From the NCBI GenBank assembly GCA_029779435.1, contig JAKPAM010000038.1, positions 1-64,000 of the forward strand: a stretch of DNA of 64,000 nucleotides, in the 5' to 3' direction. Below are positions 9,245 through 18,523 of the stretch, one piece after another. This DNA comes from Pseudomonadota bacterium. Its GTDB lineage: Bacteria > Pseudomonadota > Gammaproteobacteria > Burkholderiales > Burkholderiaceae_E. How positions within the stretch are numbered: the stretch's first letter is position 1; each line of letters opens with the position of its first letter. Under the pieces are notes generated by a model, which had not been told where the DNA came from, did no database searches, and saw only the letters and a program-made list of their open reading frames with translations. Both the position numbers and the translations under genes were made by a program.

Positions 9245-10114
9245 TCAGGAGCGGCGCGCGGTCAGCGTGCGAGCCAGCAACAGTCCACCGGCGAAAGCGC
9301 CGGCACCGGCCAGCCAGCCGCCGAGGGGTAGCGTGCGCAACGTATTGATCGTCAGCGCAGCCAGGTGCGGACCCATCAATTGCATCCTGCGATGCGACAT
9401 CTGCGCGCCGAGCGCATCGAGCTGGTCGGCCAGGCGCGCCTGCGCGACCGGCAGCAGCCGCGTTTCCTCATCGGCGATGCCGTGCAGCACCGTGTTCATC
9501 ATCGTCATGAACTGCGTATCGAACGCGTCGTCCCACGGCCTGAGCGCGCGCAGGCGGGCGATCTCGTCGCGGATCGGCTCGATCGCGTCGGTTGCCGCCG
9601 CCAGGACCGGATCATCGGCAGGCATCACGTCGGACATCGCCGGCAGGAAGATCTCTTCCTTGATCTGCAGATGCACTTCCAGCGTGATGCAGATGGTGTC
9701 GACGATGGCCCGCTTGCGGTCGAACGACAGGCGCGGCTTGAACTTCTGCGTGGTCAGGAACAGATGCGCGTGATCGGCCTGCAGCATCTGGACCGCGTTG
9801 GGGCGCAGGCTCGGTGTGTAGCGGTCGTCAGCCGTGCCCATGCCGGCGCGGCGCGACGTCGGGAAACGGATAGGGCCGCCCGGGATAGGGCTGCCCGGGA
9901 TAGGGCCGCTCAGGACGGCGTCGTCGCCGTGCGTGGTGAGGGACGACTGCGGAGACGGATCGGTGTCGACCTCACCGCCGGCCCCGGCCGTCGCGGCGAC
10001 CGGATCGCTGGCCGGAAACGTATCGTCGAGCGCGTCATCGAGCGAGGTGCGATGCTGGTCGTCGTTCGGGGCGCCGGCATGTCGCGTGACGGCGGAGTCG
10101 CTTATCGGGGGCAT
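9245..10114 (-). CDS. Hemerythrin-like protein with C-terminal membrane anchor
   Basis: A 289-residue protein. Residues from about 105 form a four-helix hemerythrin-type domain with DHAHLF, LEVHLQIKEEIFLPAM and a later VLHGIADEE, the His/Glu pattern that binds a di-iron centre for oxygen or redox sensing. A Gly/Ala/Leu-rich stretch near the C-terminus (about 260-285) looks like a membrane anchor. The N-terminus is Pro/Asp-rich and has the DDTFPASDP tag common in stress-related proteins. ATG 10114 was chosen because AAGGAG lies 7 nt before it; in-frame ATG 10132 and GTG 10141 lack that. The exact ligand residues were not aligned. Confidence 0.8.
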   Translation of the reverse strand: MPPISDSAVTRHAGAPNDDQHRTSLDDALDDTFPASDPVAATAGAGGEVDTDPSPQSSLTTHGDDAVLSGPIPGSPIPGGPIRFPTSRRAGMGTADDRYTPSLRPNAVQMLQADHAHLFLTTQKFKPRLSFDRKRAIVDTICITLEVHLQIKEEIFLPAMSDVMPADDPVLAAATDAIEPIRDEIARLRALRPWDDAFDTQFMTMMNTVLHGIADEETRLLPVAQARLADQLDALGAQMSHRRMQLMGPHLAALTINTLRTLPLGGWLAGAGAFAGGLLLARTLTARRS

Positions 10115-10162
10115 GGCGTGTCTCCTTGGCATGCAAAGCACGGGAAACGCCGAATCATTCGC

Positions 10163-10175
10163 CTGAACGGTTCAG
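10163..10175. promoter_or_regulatory. Perfect 13-bp palindrome upstream of the hemerythrin-like gene
   Basis: CTGAAC-G-GTTCAG lies about 50 bp upstream of ATG 10114, in the 260-bp gap before the sugar dehydrogenase. It could be an operator for the minus-strand gene. The regulator is unknown and one palindrome of this size is weak evidence. Nothing else convincing was seen in the gap. Confidence 0.3.
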
Positions 10176-10374
10176 CATTTTCCATATTGCCGGGCACGTG
10201 CACCGTTGGCTGTAGGTGGCCACGCGCCCAGGTGTAGGAGAACGTCGATCGGCAGCGCGAACCCTTGCGCGTAGAGGCGGCCGATACCGGGCTATCGGCC
10301 CGCATGCATGTCGGGCCGCTGCGTGCATATCGGCCCCGGCGTCGACGCTCAGGTCATGTCGACGCGACAATCAT

Positions 10375-11574
10375 TCACGGCGCTTTCGCGGGCTGCAGCT
10401 TGAGCAGCTTGCCATCCGGTGCGTCGGTCAGCAGGTACACGAAGCCGTCCGGGCCCTGGCGCACATCGCGTACACGTTGATCCAGGTCCTTGAGCAGCCG
10501 CTGCTCGCCGGTGACGCGATTGCCGTCGACGGTGAGCCGCACCAATTGCTTGCCGCTCAGGCCTCCGACGAGCAGGCTGCCGCGCCACTGCGGGAAGGCG
10601 TTGCCGGTATAGAACGCCGCGCCGCTGGGCGAGATCGACGGCACCCAGTAGTGCAGCGGCTGTTCGAGGCCTTCGCGCGCCGTTCCTTCGCCGATCTTCG
10701 TGCCGTCGTAGTCGGTGCCCCAGGTGATGAGGGGCCAGCCGTAGTTGCGGCCCGGCAGGTCGCGGTTGACCTCGTCGCCGCCCTTGGCGCCGTGTTCGAG
10801 CGTCCACAACTCGCCGGTCGCGGGGTTCAGCGTCGCGCCCTGGATGTTGCGGTGGCCGATCGACCAGATCTCGGGCAATGCGCCCGGCCGGTTGACGAAC
10901 GGGTTGTCGGGCGGCGGCGCGCCGTCGGGGGTCAGGCGAACCACCTTGCCCAGCGTGTTGTCGAGCGTCTGGGCCTTGTCGCGCTGGCTGTAGCGTTCGC
11001 CGAGCCCGACCCACAGGTTGCCGTCGCGGCCGAACACGATCCGCGACCCGTAGTGCAACTGGCCGCCGACGGCGGGCTGCTGCCGGTACAGCACGCGGAC
11101 GTCGCTTAGTCCGCTCGCCGAGACCTTGGCCCGCGCCAACGCGGTGCGCGACAGCGGGGCGGGCGTATCGGTGGTCGGGGCGCCGTCGGCATCGGCGGGT
11201 TCGCTGAACGTGAAGAAGATCGTCTGGTCGCTGGTGAACCGGGGGCTGGGCACGATGTCCAGCAGGCCGCCCTGGCCGGCCGCCTGCACTGTCGGCACGC
11301 CCGTGAGCGGGGCGGACAGCGTGCCGTCGCCGTTGACCCAGCGCATGCGTCCGGGGCGTTCGGTGACCAGCATCCGGCCGTCGGGCAGCAAAGCCAACGA
11401 CCATGGATGCTCGAGGCCGGTGGCGACTTCGATGATGGCCGGATCCTCGGAGGACGGGCCCTGCGCCAGGTCGTCGCCGGCTCGCAGCGCGAGGGTGAAT
11501 CCGATCAACGGAACGGCGATGGCGGCCAGCCACCAGGAAAACGGGCGGCGGGAGGAAGAGGAAACCAGGGTCAT
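10375..11574 (-). CDS. PQQ-dependent sugar dehydrogenase, YliI/Asd type
   Basis: A 399-residue protein with an N-terminal hydrophobic segment (about 13-31) that acts as a signal peptide or anchor. A six-bladed glucose/sorbosone dehydrogenase-type propeller follows. Recognisable parts are GLEHPWSLALLPDGRMLVTER, GGLLDI, NLWVGLGERY, SIGHRN, NYGWPLITWGTDYDG and the closing blade GPDGFVYLLTDAPDGKL. Family members oxidise aldose sugars in the periplasm using PQQ and Ca2+. No PQQ synthesis genes are in the window, so the cofactor must come from elsewhere. Length is normal for the soluble aldose dehydrogenase group. Confidence 0.9.
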   Translation of the reverse strand: MTLVSSSSRRPFSWWLAAIAVPLIGFTLALRAGDDLAQGPSSEDPAIIEVATGLEHPWSLALLPDGRMLVTERPGRMRWVNGDGTLSAPLTGVPTVQAAGQGGLLDIVPSPRFTSDQTIFFTFSEPADADGAPTTDTPAPLSRTALARAKVSASGLSDVRVLYRQQPAVGGQLHYGSRIVFGRDGNLWVGLGERYSQRDKAQTLDNTLGKVVRLTPDGAPPPDNPFVNRPGALPEIWSIGHRNIQGATLNPATGELWTLEHGAKGGDEVNRDLPGRNYGWPLITWGTDYDGTKIGEGTAREGLEQPLHYWVPSISPSGAAFYTGNAFPQWRGSLLVGGLSGKQLVRLTVDGNRVTGEQRLLKDLDQRVRDVRQGPDGFVYLLTDAPDGKLLKLQPAKAP

Positions 11575-11626
11575 GCGAGGGGAGGACTCGTCGAGTGAGG
11601 CGAAGGGTGTTCAGGTGGTCGGGCCA

Positions 11627-12397
11627 TCAGCCCAGCAATTGCGCCAATCGTCGCGCGAGTTCGTCGGAACGCAGGCTGGCCTGGTACGCGGCGACCATCG
11701 ACGACAGGTCGATGCCTCGTTCGGCGAGCTGGTTCAGCCCGGCTTTCATCTGGGCGACGACGTGCGGGTCGGTCTGGTCGAGCGCGGCCAGATGCCGTTC
11801 GACCTCGGCGTCGAGCCGATCCGCGGACACCAGGTCCGTCAGGAAACCGATCCGCAGCATCTCGTCCTGTTCGATCGTCATCGCCGTCAGGAACAGCTTC
11901 TTGGCGGCCGTCAGCCCCAGGCGGCTCAGGTATCGGCGTATCCCGTCCGGGTAGTAGTGCAGGCCGAAGCGCGCGGCGGGCATGAACATCCGCGTCCCGT
12001 GCACGCCGATCCGCAGGTCGCAACACAGCGCCAGGTCGGTCGCGCCGCCGTAGACGCCGCCGTTGATCGCGGCGATCGTCGTGACCGGCAGGTTCTCCAG
12101 CGTGTTCAGCAGGTTCTCGAAGCGTGCATCCAATTCCTTCAGGATGGCCTGCAGCGTGTAGCCGGAACTGAACGTGCGCGAGCCGCTGCCGGTGATCACC
12201 AGCGCGCGGATCGAACGATCCCGCGCGATGTCGTCGAGCCAGCGCTGCATCGCGTCGATGTCGGCCGGATCGAGCCGGTTGTGCTGGGCGGGGCGGTTCA
12301 GCGTCAGGCGAACGACGTCGCCGGCCTGCTGGATCAGGGGTGCGCCGTCGTGCGCGGCGATCGGCTGAATGGGAACGGAAGCGAAACGATCAGGCAT
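11627..12397 (-). CDS. Enoyl-CoA hydratase/isomerase family protein (crotonase fold)
   Basis: A 256-residue crotonase-fold protein. VRLTLNRPAQHNRL marks the first strand. TGSGSRTFSSGYTLQ is the first half of the oxyanion hole, and AINGGVYGGATDLALCCDLRIG the second. The usual second catalytic glutamate position was not confirmed, so hydratase, isomerase or hydrolase activity cannot be told apart. ATG 12397 is preferred to an in-frame GTG at 12415. It lies 52 bp downstream of the sugar dehydrogenase start on the same strand, with no evidence of functional coupling. Confidence 0.85.
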   Translation of the reverse strand: MPDRFASVPIQPIAAHDGAPLIQQAGDVVRLTLNRPAQHNRLDPADIDAMQRWLDDIARDRSIRALVITGSGSRTFSSGYTLQAILKELDARFENLLNTLENLPVTTIAAINGGVYGGATDLALCCDLRIGVHGTRMFMPAARFGLHYYPDGIRRYLSRLGLTAAKKLFLTAMTIEQDEMLRIGFLTDLVSADRLDAEVERHLAALDQTDPHVVAQMKAGLNQLAERGIDLSSMVAAYQASLRSDELARRLAQLLG

Positions 12398-12556
12398 GAT
12401 TGGACTGGAACACACTGGATCCTGACATTATCGTCGATCGTTGGCGGCATCGGCATCGGCGTGTCCGATGGGAGCGGGCGAACGGCGAGCGACGGCGGGC
12501 GCGAGTATCCTTTCGCGCGGAGCGTTCGTCTCGCGCATCCCCAGCGGAATCCGTGC

Positions 12557-12952
12557 ATGCCCAGCGTCGTCATCGAAGTTCGCCGTTCCTATCCCGAGCC
12601 GGTGCAGGCCGCGCTGCTGTGCGCCGCGTATGACGCCGTGGTCGATGCGCTGCGGGTTTCACCCGTCCATCGCAACGCGACGCTGGTCGAGCACCCGCCG
12701 CACCGGTTCATCGGCCGCACCGACTGTCCGGATCCCGACCGGCTGACCAACGTGACGATCTATGTGATGGCGGGGCGTTCGATCGAGGCCAAGCGCCGGT
12801 TGCACCGGCTGATGGTCGAGCGGTTGTCGGCGTTCGGCATTCCGCCGGTCTGCGTGCTGGTCCGGCTGATCGAATTGCCGCCCGAGAACTTCGGCGTGCG
12901 CGGCGGGCAGGCCGGCTCCGACGTCGATCTCGGCTATCCGCTCGACGTGTGA
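12557..12952 (+). CDS. Tautomerase family protein
   Basis: A 131-residue protein starting Met-Pro-Ser, so removal of Met would expose the N-terminal proline that is the catalytic base in the tautomerase superfamily. The length suits a double beta-alpha-beta unit like malonate semialdehyde decarboxylase rather than the 60-residue 4-oxalocrotonate tautomerases. PPENFGVRGGQAG near the end resembles the C-terminal region of those longer members. The substrate is unknown. The gene diverges from the crotonase. Confidence 0.8.
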   Translation: MPSVVIEVRRSYPEPVQAALLCAAYDAVVDALRVSPVHRNATLVEHPPHRFIGRTDCPDPDRLTNVTIYVMAGRSIEAKRRLHRLMVERLSAFGIPPVCVLVRLIELPPENFGVRGGQAGSDVDLGYPLDV

Positions 12953-13015
12953 TCGTGACGACGGATCGATCCGTTTCGCTCGGGCGCGCGCCCATCCAAT
13001 TGCAGTGATCGTTCG

Positions 13016-14314
13016 ATGACGACTTCCACCGAGTTCGACCTGCGCCAGATCGCCATCCCCGCGTTCGCACCGTCGTTGCTGTACGGGATCGCCGACGGCG
13101 CGGTGCTGCCGGTGGTGGCGCTCAGCGCGCTGGAACTGGGCGCCACGCCAGCGCTCGCCGGCTTCATCGCCGCGCTGGCCGGTATCGGTGCGCTGGTCAG
13201 CAACGTGCCCGCAGCCGCGATGACGGCGCGGATCGGCGAGCGCCGCGCGATGCTCGCGGCGGCCGTCCTCGCGATGATCGGCTACTTGTTGTGCGCGTTG
13301 TCCACGCACGTGGGCCTGATGGCGGCCGGCGTCTGGTCGTTCGGCATGGCCAGCGCGGTGTTCTCGCTGGCGCGCCAGACCTGGCTGATCAACACCGTGC
13401 CGTTCACGATGCGCGCGCGAGCCCTGTCGACGCTGGCCGGTTCGATGCGGATCGGTGTGTTCATCGGGCCGTTCGCCGGCGCGGCGCTGATCCATCGGTT
13501 CGGCCTGCATGGCGCTTATGGCGCCGCGATGATGGCGTTGTGCGTGCTGATCGTCATCGTGTGGCGATTGCCGGAACTGCCGGACGTGCCCGAGCAGCCG
13601 GTGGCGTCCGAGGCGGCGTCATCGAATGCGCATGCGAAGGCGACGGACGAGGGCGCGCGCAAGGCACAGGGGCCGGCGCCGGCGGAAGCGTCACGGACGG
13701 TGCTGACGCCCGCGCCGTCCTCGGCATCGTTTCGCGCGGTGCTGCGCAGTCATGCCCACATCTACCGGACGCTCGGCGTCGGCGTCGTGATGGTCGCCGC
13801 CATGCGCGCGTCCAGACAGGTCGTCATCCCGCTATGGAGCGACGCGCTGGGATTGTCGGCGGCGTCGTCGTCGTTGATCTATGGCTTGGCTGCGATGGTC
13901 GACATGACGGTGTTCTACCCGGCCGGCAAGATCATGGACCGTTTTGGCCGCGTATGGATCGCGCTGCCGTGCACGCTGCTGATGGGATGTGCATTCCTGC
14001 TGACGCCGCTGACGACGGGTTTCACGAGCTTCCTGGTCGTCGCGATGCTGCTCGGGCTGGCCAACGGCATCGGCTCGGGCATCGTGATGACGATGGGCGC
14101 CGACGCCGCGCCGCGCGATAACCGCACGCGCTTTCTCGGCATCTGGCGGATGATGGCCGACACGGGCAGCAGCCTCGGGCCCTTGTTGCTATCGGGCATC
14201 ACCGCGTTGGTATCGCTGGGCGCGGGTGTCGCGGCGATCGGCGGGCTGGGATTCGCGGCGGCGGCGGTGTTCTGGCGGCATCTGCCGCATGGGCGGGGGA
14301 GAGGGGAGCGTTGA
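13016..14314 (+). CDS. MFS transporter
   Basis: A 432-residue membrane protein with two bundles of hydrophobic segments split by a long hydrophilic Ala/Glu-rich loop (about 195-240). The first loop contains ARIGERRAM and the second half has KIMDRFGR, both versions of the MFS loop signature. The arrangement suits a drug or metabolite exporter. The substrate cannot be inferred. It begins 63 bp after the tautomerase gene on the same strand and may be co-transcribed with it. Confidence 0.9.
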   Translation: MTTSTEFDLRQIAIPAFAPSLLYGIADGAVLPVVALSALELGATPALAGFIAALAGIGALVSNVPAAAMTARIGERRAMLAAAVLAMIGYLLCALSTHVGLMAAGVWSFGMASAVFSLARQTWLINTVPFTMRARALSTLAGSMRIGVFIGPFAGAALIHRFGLHGAYGAAMMALCVLIVIVWRLPELPDVPEQPVASEAASSNAHAKATDEGARKAQGPAPAEASRTVLTPAPSSASFRAVLRSHAHIYRTLGVGVVMVAAMRASRQVVIPLWSDALGLSAASSSLIYGLAAMVDMTVFYPAGKIMDRFGRVWIALPCTLLMGCAFLLTPLTTGFTSFLVVAMLLGLANGIGSGIVMTMGADAAPRDNRTRFLGIWRMMADTGSSLGPLLLSGITALVSLGAGVAAIGGLGFAAAAVFWRHLPHGRGRGER

Positions 14315-14483
14315 CACCGCACCCGGACGCGCGACATGATCGTCGAAGGCGCGGCCCACGCCTCCCCCCTCCATCGGGAAAGTCATCACGCATGCAGGGC
14401 CATATCCGTCGGCAAACCTGATGTCCGGGCCGGATGCGCAAGGAGGGACCGCGAACAGTGCTCGTGACAGGGGGTTGTTCGCC

Positions 14484-15323
14484 ATGAGACCGTCCGTTCC
14501 TGTTTTTTCCGCTCCCATTCATCGTTTGAAACGCCAAGCGAAGGTCTTGGCGCGTGAACGGCACATCCCTTTGCACGCAGCGCTCGACCGCGTGGCCCAG
14601 CGAGAGGGCTACGCGGGTTGGAGCCTGCTCGCTTCGCGGTGGGCCGCGGCGAGATCCGAACCCGGATCGGAAACAAGGCTCACGAAAAAGCCCGCAGTCC
14701 AGGTCTTCGAGCGCTTGTGTCCGGGCGATGTCGTGTTGTTGGGCGCGCGCCGAGGGCAAGGCAAGACGCGGGTGGGGGTCGAGTTGATCGTCGAAGCCGC
14801 CAGGCGAGGGGGACGAGGCCGGTTCTTCACGCTCGAAGAGACTGTCGACGATTTCGTCGCACACCTGCGCGCCGTGGAGGCCGCCGAGCCATTCACTCGT
14901 TCGCCCGGTTCAGATCGAGGATCCACCGAATCGTGCGAAGGGATCGGGGTTTTCGTCGGCGATACGTCGTCGCCGGCGATGACGGGGCGCATCCTTTTCG
15001 ATGATTCGAACGAAATGAGCGCCCCTTATGTCATCGAGCGACTGGCGCACGAACCCGCCGGGACGATCGCCGTCATCGACTATCTGCAGATCATGGATCA
15101 GCGACGCGACAAGCCCGATCTGTCGACGCAGATCGCGGCGCTCCGGGCTTTCGCCAAGGCGCGCGGCGTCATCATCGTGTGCCTGTCGCAGATCGATCGC
15201 CGATACGATGCCGGTACCAAGCCGCTGCCGGATCGGGACGATGTTCGGCTACCCAATCCCTTGGATCTGGCTTTGTTCGACAAGGCGTGCTTCATGCACG
15301 CTGGGCGACTGCGGCTGTCTTGA
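14484..15323 (+). CDS. Stand-alone DnaB-like RecA-fold ATPase/helicase core
   Basis: A 279-residue protein with all visible parts of the DnaB C-terminal motor in order: Walker A GARRGQGKT, FTLEE (catalytic Glu position), Walker B VIDYLQIMD, CLSQIDRR, and a final region like the DnaB linker to the arginine finger. The DnaG-binding N-terminal domain of replicative helicases is missing. Instead residues 10-55 form a small helical module (HRLKRQAKVLARE, ALDRVAQREGYAGWSLLA) that resembles the one found in some glyoxalase-superfamily proteins. ATG 14484 has AGGGGG 9 nt upstream; an in-frame ATG at 14421 is possible. The role is unknown; DNA repair, plasmid or phage functions are all conceivable. 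Confidence 0.75.
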   Translation: MRPSVPVFSAPIHRLKRQAKVLARERHIPLHAALDRVAQREGYAGWSLLASRWAAARSEPGSETRLTKKPAVQVFERLCPGDVVLLGARRGQGKTRVGVELIVEAARRGGRGRFFTLEETVDDFVAHLRAVEAAEPFTRSPGSDRGSTESCEGIGVFVGDTSSPAMTGRILFDDSNEMSAPYVIERLAHEPAGTIAVIDYLQIMDQRRDKPDLSTQIAALRAFAKARGVIIVCLSQIDRRYDAGTKPLPDRDDVRLPNPLDLALFDKACFMHAGRLRLS

Positions 15324-15393
15324 TGGGGTATTTTGGGGTACGTCCCACGCCCTGTCGTTCAGCGCGGCTATCGGCGGACTCTTCCACGCCCGT

Positions 15394-18300
15394 TCATCCG
15401 GACGCGCCGGCCCGGTCCCCGCGCCGCGTCACCCGCCGCCATGCCCGGCCCAGCCCGTGCTCGGTATCGTCGAGCCAGGTGAACACGACGGGAATCACGA
15501 GCAGGCTCAGGAACGTCGACGTGATCAGGCCGCCGATCACCGCGATCGCCATCGGGCTGCGGAACGACGGATCGGCGACGCCGCGGCCGATCGCGATCGG
15601 CAGCATGCCGGCGCTCATCGCGATCGTCGTCATGACGATCGGGCGCGCGCGCTTATGGCAGGCGTCGAGCAGCGCGTCGACGCGGCTCATGCCATGGTCG
15701 CGGCGCGCGACGATCGCGTATTCGACCAGCAGGATCGAGTTCTTCGTCGCGATGCCCATCAGCATGATCAGTCCGATCAGCGAGGGCATCGAGAAGCTCT
15801 TGCCTGCGATCAGCAGGCCGACGAACGCGCCGCCCAGCGACAGCGGCAGCGCGGCCAGGATCGTGATCGGCTGGAACACGTCCTTGAACAGCAGCACCAG
15901 CACGAGGAAGATGCACAGCACGCCGGTCAGCATCGCCATGCCGAAGCCGGCGAACAGCTCGCCCATGACTTCCGCGTCACCGATCTCGACCTGCCGTACC
16001 GAGGCGGGCAGGCCGGTGATGCTCGGCAGCTTCTGCACGGCGGCGGTCACGTCGCCCAGCGGTGCGCCTTGCAGCTCGATCTCGAAGTTGATGTTGCGCG
16101 ACCGGTCATAGCGATCGATGACCGCCGGACCGCTCGAATAGGCGAGCGAGGCGACCTGTCCGAGCATCACCGGGCCGACGCCCGGGCGGCTGCTCGGTAC
16201 CGGCAGCCGCTCGATCAGCGACAGGTCCTGGCGCGCGCGTTCGTCGAGCCGCACCAGGATCGGTACCTGGCGCTGCGACAGGTTCAGCTTGGGCAGCGCG
16301 ACGTCGTAGTCGCCGATCGTCGCGATCCTTAGCGTCTCGCCGATCGCGGCAGTGGTCACGCCGAGGTCGGCGGCGCGCGCGAAATCGGGCCGCACGGCGA
16401 TCTCGGGGCGGATCAGCGCGGCGCTCGACGCGATGTTGCCCAGGCCGGGAATCGTGCGCAGGTCGCGTTCGACCGCGCGCGCGGCGGTGCTGAGCGCCTG
16501 CGGGTCGTCCCCGCTCAACACCAGGATGTATTTCTCGCCGGAGCCGCCGAGGCCGACCTTGGTTCGCACGCCCGGCACCTGCGCCAGCGCGTCGCGGATG
16601 CGCGATTCGATCACCTGCTTGCGCTCCGGACGCTCGGTGCGCGGCGTCAGCAGGATCGTCAGCGTCGCCTTGCGGACCTCGCCGACGCCGCCCAGCGCGA
16701 ATGGGTCGGCGCCCGCCGATCCTCCACCGATCGTCGTGTAGACGCTGCTGACGTGCTCGACGCCAGCGATCAAGCGGCGCGCGTGCTCGGCGGCATCGCG
16801 GGTCTGGTCCAGCGTCGATCCCGGCGGCAGCTCGATGAACACCTGGGTCTGCGACAGATCGTCGGGCGGGATGAAGCCGGTCGGCAGCAGCGGCACCAGC
16901 GCGATCGACGCCGCGAAGAACGCCAGCGCGCCCAGGGTCGTGAGGATCCGGTGCCGCAGGCACCAGCCCGCGGTGCGCAGGTAGGTGCGCATCACGCGGC
17001 CGTCGCGCGGCACGTGGTCGTCGGCGGCCTTCAGCAGGTACGCGCACATCATCGGCGTGAGCATCCGCGCGACGACCAGCGACGCGAACACCGCGAACAC
17101 GGCCGTCAGGCCGAACTGCTTGAAGAAGCGCCCGGCGATGCCGCTCATGAACGCGGTGGGCAGGAACACGGCGATCAGCGTGAAGGTCGTCGCGACGACG
17201 GCCAGCCCGATCTCGTCGGCGGCTTCCATCGCCGCCTGGTATGGCGACTTGCCCATGCGCAGATGGCGCACGATGTTCTCGACCTCGACGATCGCATCGT
17301 CGACGAGGATGCCGACGACCAGCGACAGCGCCAGCAGCGTGACGACGTTGATCGAGAAGTCGAGCAGGTACATGCCGATGAACGCGGGGATCACCGACAG
17401 CGGCAGCGCCACGGCCGACACGAAGGTCGCGCGCCAGTCGCGCAGGAACAGCCATACGACGACGACGGCCAGCAGCGCGCCCTCGTACAGCAGCGCCATC
17501 GAGCCGTCATATTCCTCGCGCACCGGCTCGACGAAGTCGAACGCTTCGGTCACGTGCAGGTCGGGCCGCTGCGCCAACAGCTCGTCGAGTACGTGCCGAA
17601 CGCCGTCGCCGACGTCCAGCTCGCTGGCGCCGCGGCTGCGGGTGACTTCGAATCCGACCACCGGCTTGCCGTCGAGCAGCGCCAGCGCCCGCCGTTCGGC
17701 CACCGAGTCGCTGACCCGCGCGATCTGGTCGAGCCGCAGGCGCCGGCCGTCGGCCGTCGTCAGTTCGATCGCCGCGAGCTCATCGGCGGTGCGCACGGTG
17801 CCCAGCGTGCGGATCGACTGCTCGGCGTGGCCGAGGTCGGTGCGGCCGCCGGCGGATTCCTGCTGGATCTGACGCAGTTGGCGCGAGACGTCGGCCGCCG
17901 ACAGGCCCAGCGCCAGCAGCCGGTCCGGGTCCAGCGCGACCGTGATCTCGCGCGAGACGCCGCCGACGCGCGTGACCTGGCCGACGCCCTTGACGGTCAG
18001 CAGCCGCCTGGTCAGCGCGTCGTCGACGAGCCACGACAGCGCTTCGTCGTCGAGCGTGTCCGAGGCGATCGTGAACGCCAGCACCGGCGATGCGGCCAGG
18101 TCGAGCTTGGTGACGATCGGGTCGCGCAGATCGGCCGGCATGTCGGCGCGTACGCGCGAGACGGCCGAGCGCACGTCGTCGAGCGCCTCCTGCACGGGCT
18201 TTTCGAGGCGGAACTCGATCGTCGACGTCGCGGTGCCGTCCTGGATCTTGCTGGTGATGTGCTTGAGACCCTGGACGGTGGCGACCGCGTTCTCGATCTT

Positions 18301-18495
18301 GCGCACGACGTCGGTCTCGAGCTGCGCGGGCGAGGCGCCGGGCAGCGAGACCGTGACGTTGATCGTCGGCAGGTCCAGGTCCGGGAAGTTCTGCACCTTC
18401 ATCGCGCGAAAACCCAGCAGCCCGCCGAACGTGAGCAGCAGGAACAGCACGATCGCGGGCGTCGGGTTGCGGATGCACCAGGCCGAAACGTTCAT
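15394..18495 (-). CDS. RND efflux pump permease (HAE1/HME-like)
   Basis: A 1033-residue inner-membrane pump with the RND layout: a first transmembrane helix near 13-33, a large periplasmic loop, a helix bundle (about 335-545), a second periplasmic loop, and a second bundle (about 860-1020). TM4 carries the proton-relay pair in GILVDDAIVEVENI. It uses the proton gradient to expel drugs or other compounds through the adaptor and outer-membrane channel encoded just upstream in the same operon. The substrate is not predictable by eye. The start has ATG 18495 and lies 28 bp after the adaptor stop. Confidence 0.95.
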   Translation of the reverse strand: MNVSAWCIRNPTPAIVLFLLLTFGGLLGFRAMKVQNFPDLDLPTINVTVSLPGASPAQLETDVVRKIENAVATVQGLKHITSKIQDGTATSTIEFRLEKPVQEALDDVRSAVSRVRADMPADLRDPIVTKLDLAASPVLAFTIASDTLDDEALSWLVDDALTRRLLTVKGVGQVTRVGGVSREITVALDPDRLLALGLSAADVSRQLRQIQQESAGGRTDLGHAEQSIRTLGTVRTADELAAIELTTADGRRLRLDQIARVSDSVAERRALALLDGKPVVGFEVTRSRGASELDVGDGVRHVLDELLAQRPDLHVTEAFDFVEPVREEYDGSMALLYEGALLAVVVVWLFLRDWRATFVSAVALPLSVIPAFIGMYLLDFSINVVTLLALSLVVGILVDDAIVEVENIVRHLRMGKSPYQAAMEAADEIGLAVVATTFTLIAVFLPTAFMSGIAGRFFKQFGLTAVFAVFASLVVARMLTPMMCAYLLKAADDHVPRDGRVMRTYLRTAGWCLRHRILTTLGALAFFAASIALVPLLPTGFIPPDDLSQTQVFIELPPGSTLDQTRDAAEHARRLIAGVEHVSSVYTTIGGGSAGADPFALGGVGEVRKATLTILLTPRTERPERKQVIESRIRDALAQVPGVRTKVGLGGSGEKYILVLSGDDPQALSTAARAVERDLRTIPGLGNIASSAALIRPEIAVRPDFARAADLGVTTAAIGETLRIATIGDYDVALPKLNLSQRQVPILVRLDERARQDLSLIERLPVPSSRPGVGPVMLGQVASLAYSSGPAVIDRYDRSRNINFEIELQGAPLGDVTAAVQKLPSITGLPASVRQVEIGDAEVMGELFAGFGMAMLTGVLCIFLVLVLLFKDVFQPITILAALPLSLGGAFVGLLIAGKSFSMPSLIGLIMLMGIATKNSILLVEYAIVARRDHGMSRVDALLDACHKRARPIVMTTIAMSAGMLPIAIGRGVADPSFRSPMAIAVIGGLITSTFLSLLVIPVVFTWLDDTEHGLGRAWRRVTRRGDRAGASG

Positions 18496-18523
18496 CGATG
18501 GTCCTTAGAACGTGAACACGTTC

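Noticed and set aside
11126-12952. A 608-residue plus-strand protein ending in the tautomerase
   Set aside because: The first 476 residues are antisense to the sugar dehydrogenase and crotonase genes; only the last 131 residues match a family.
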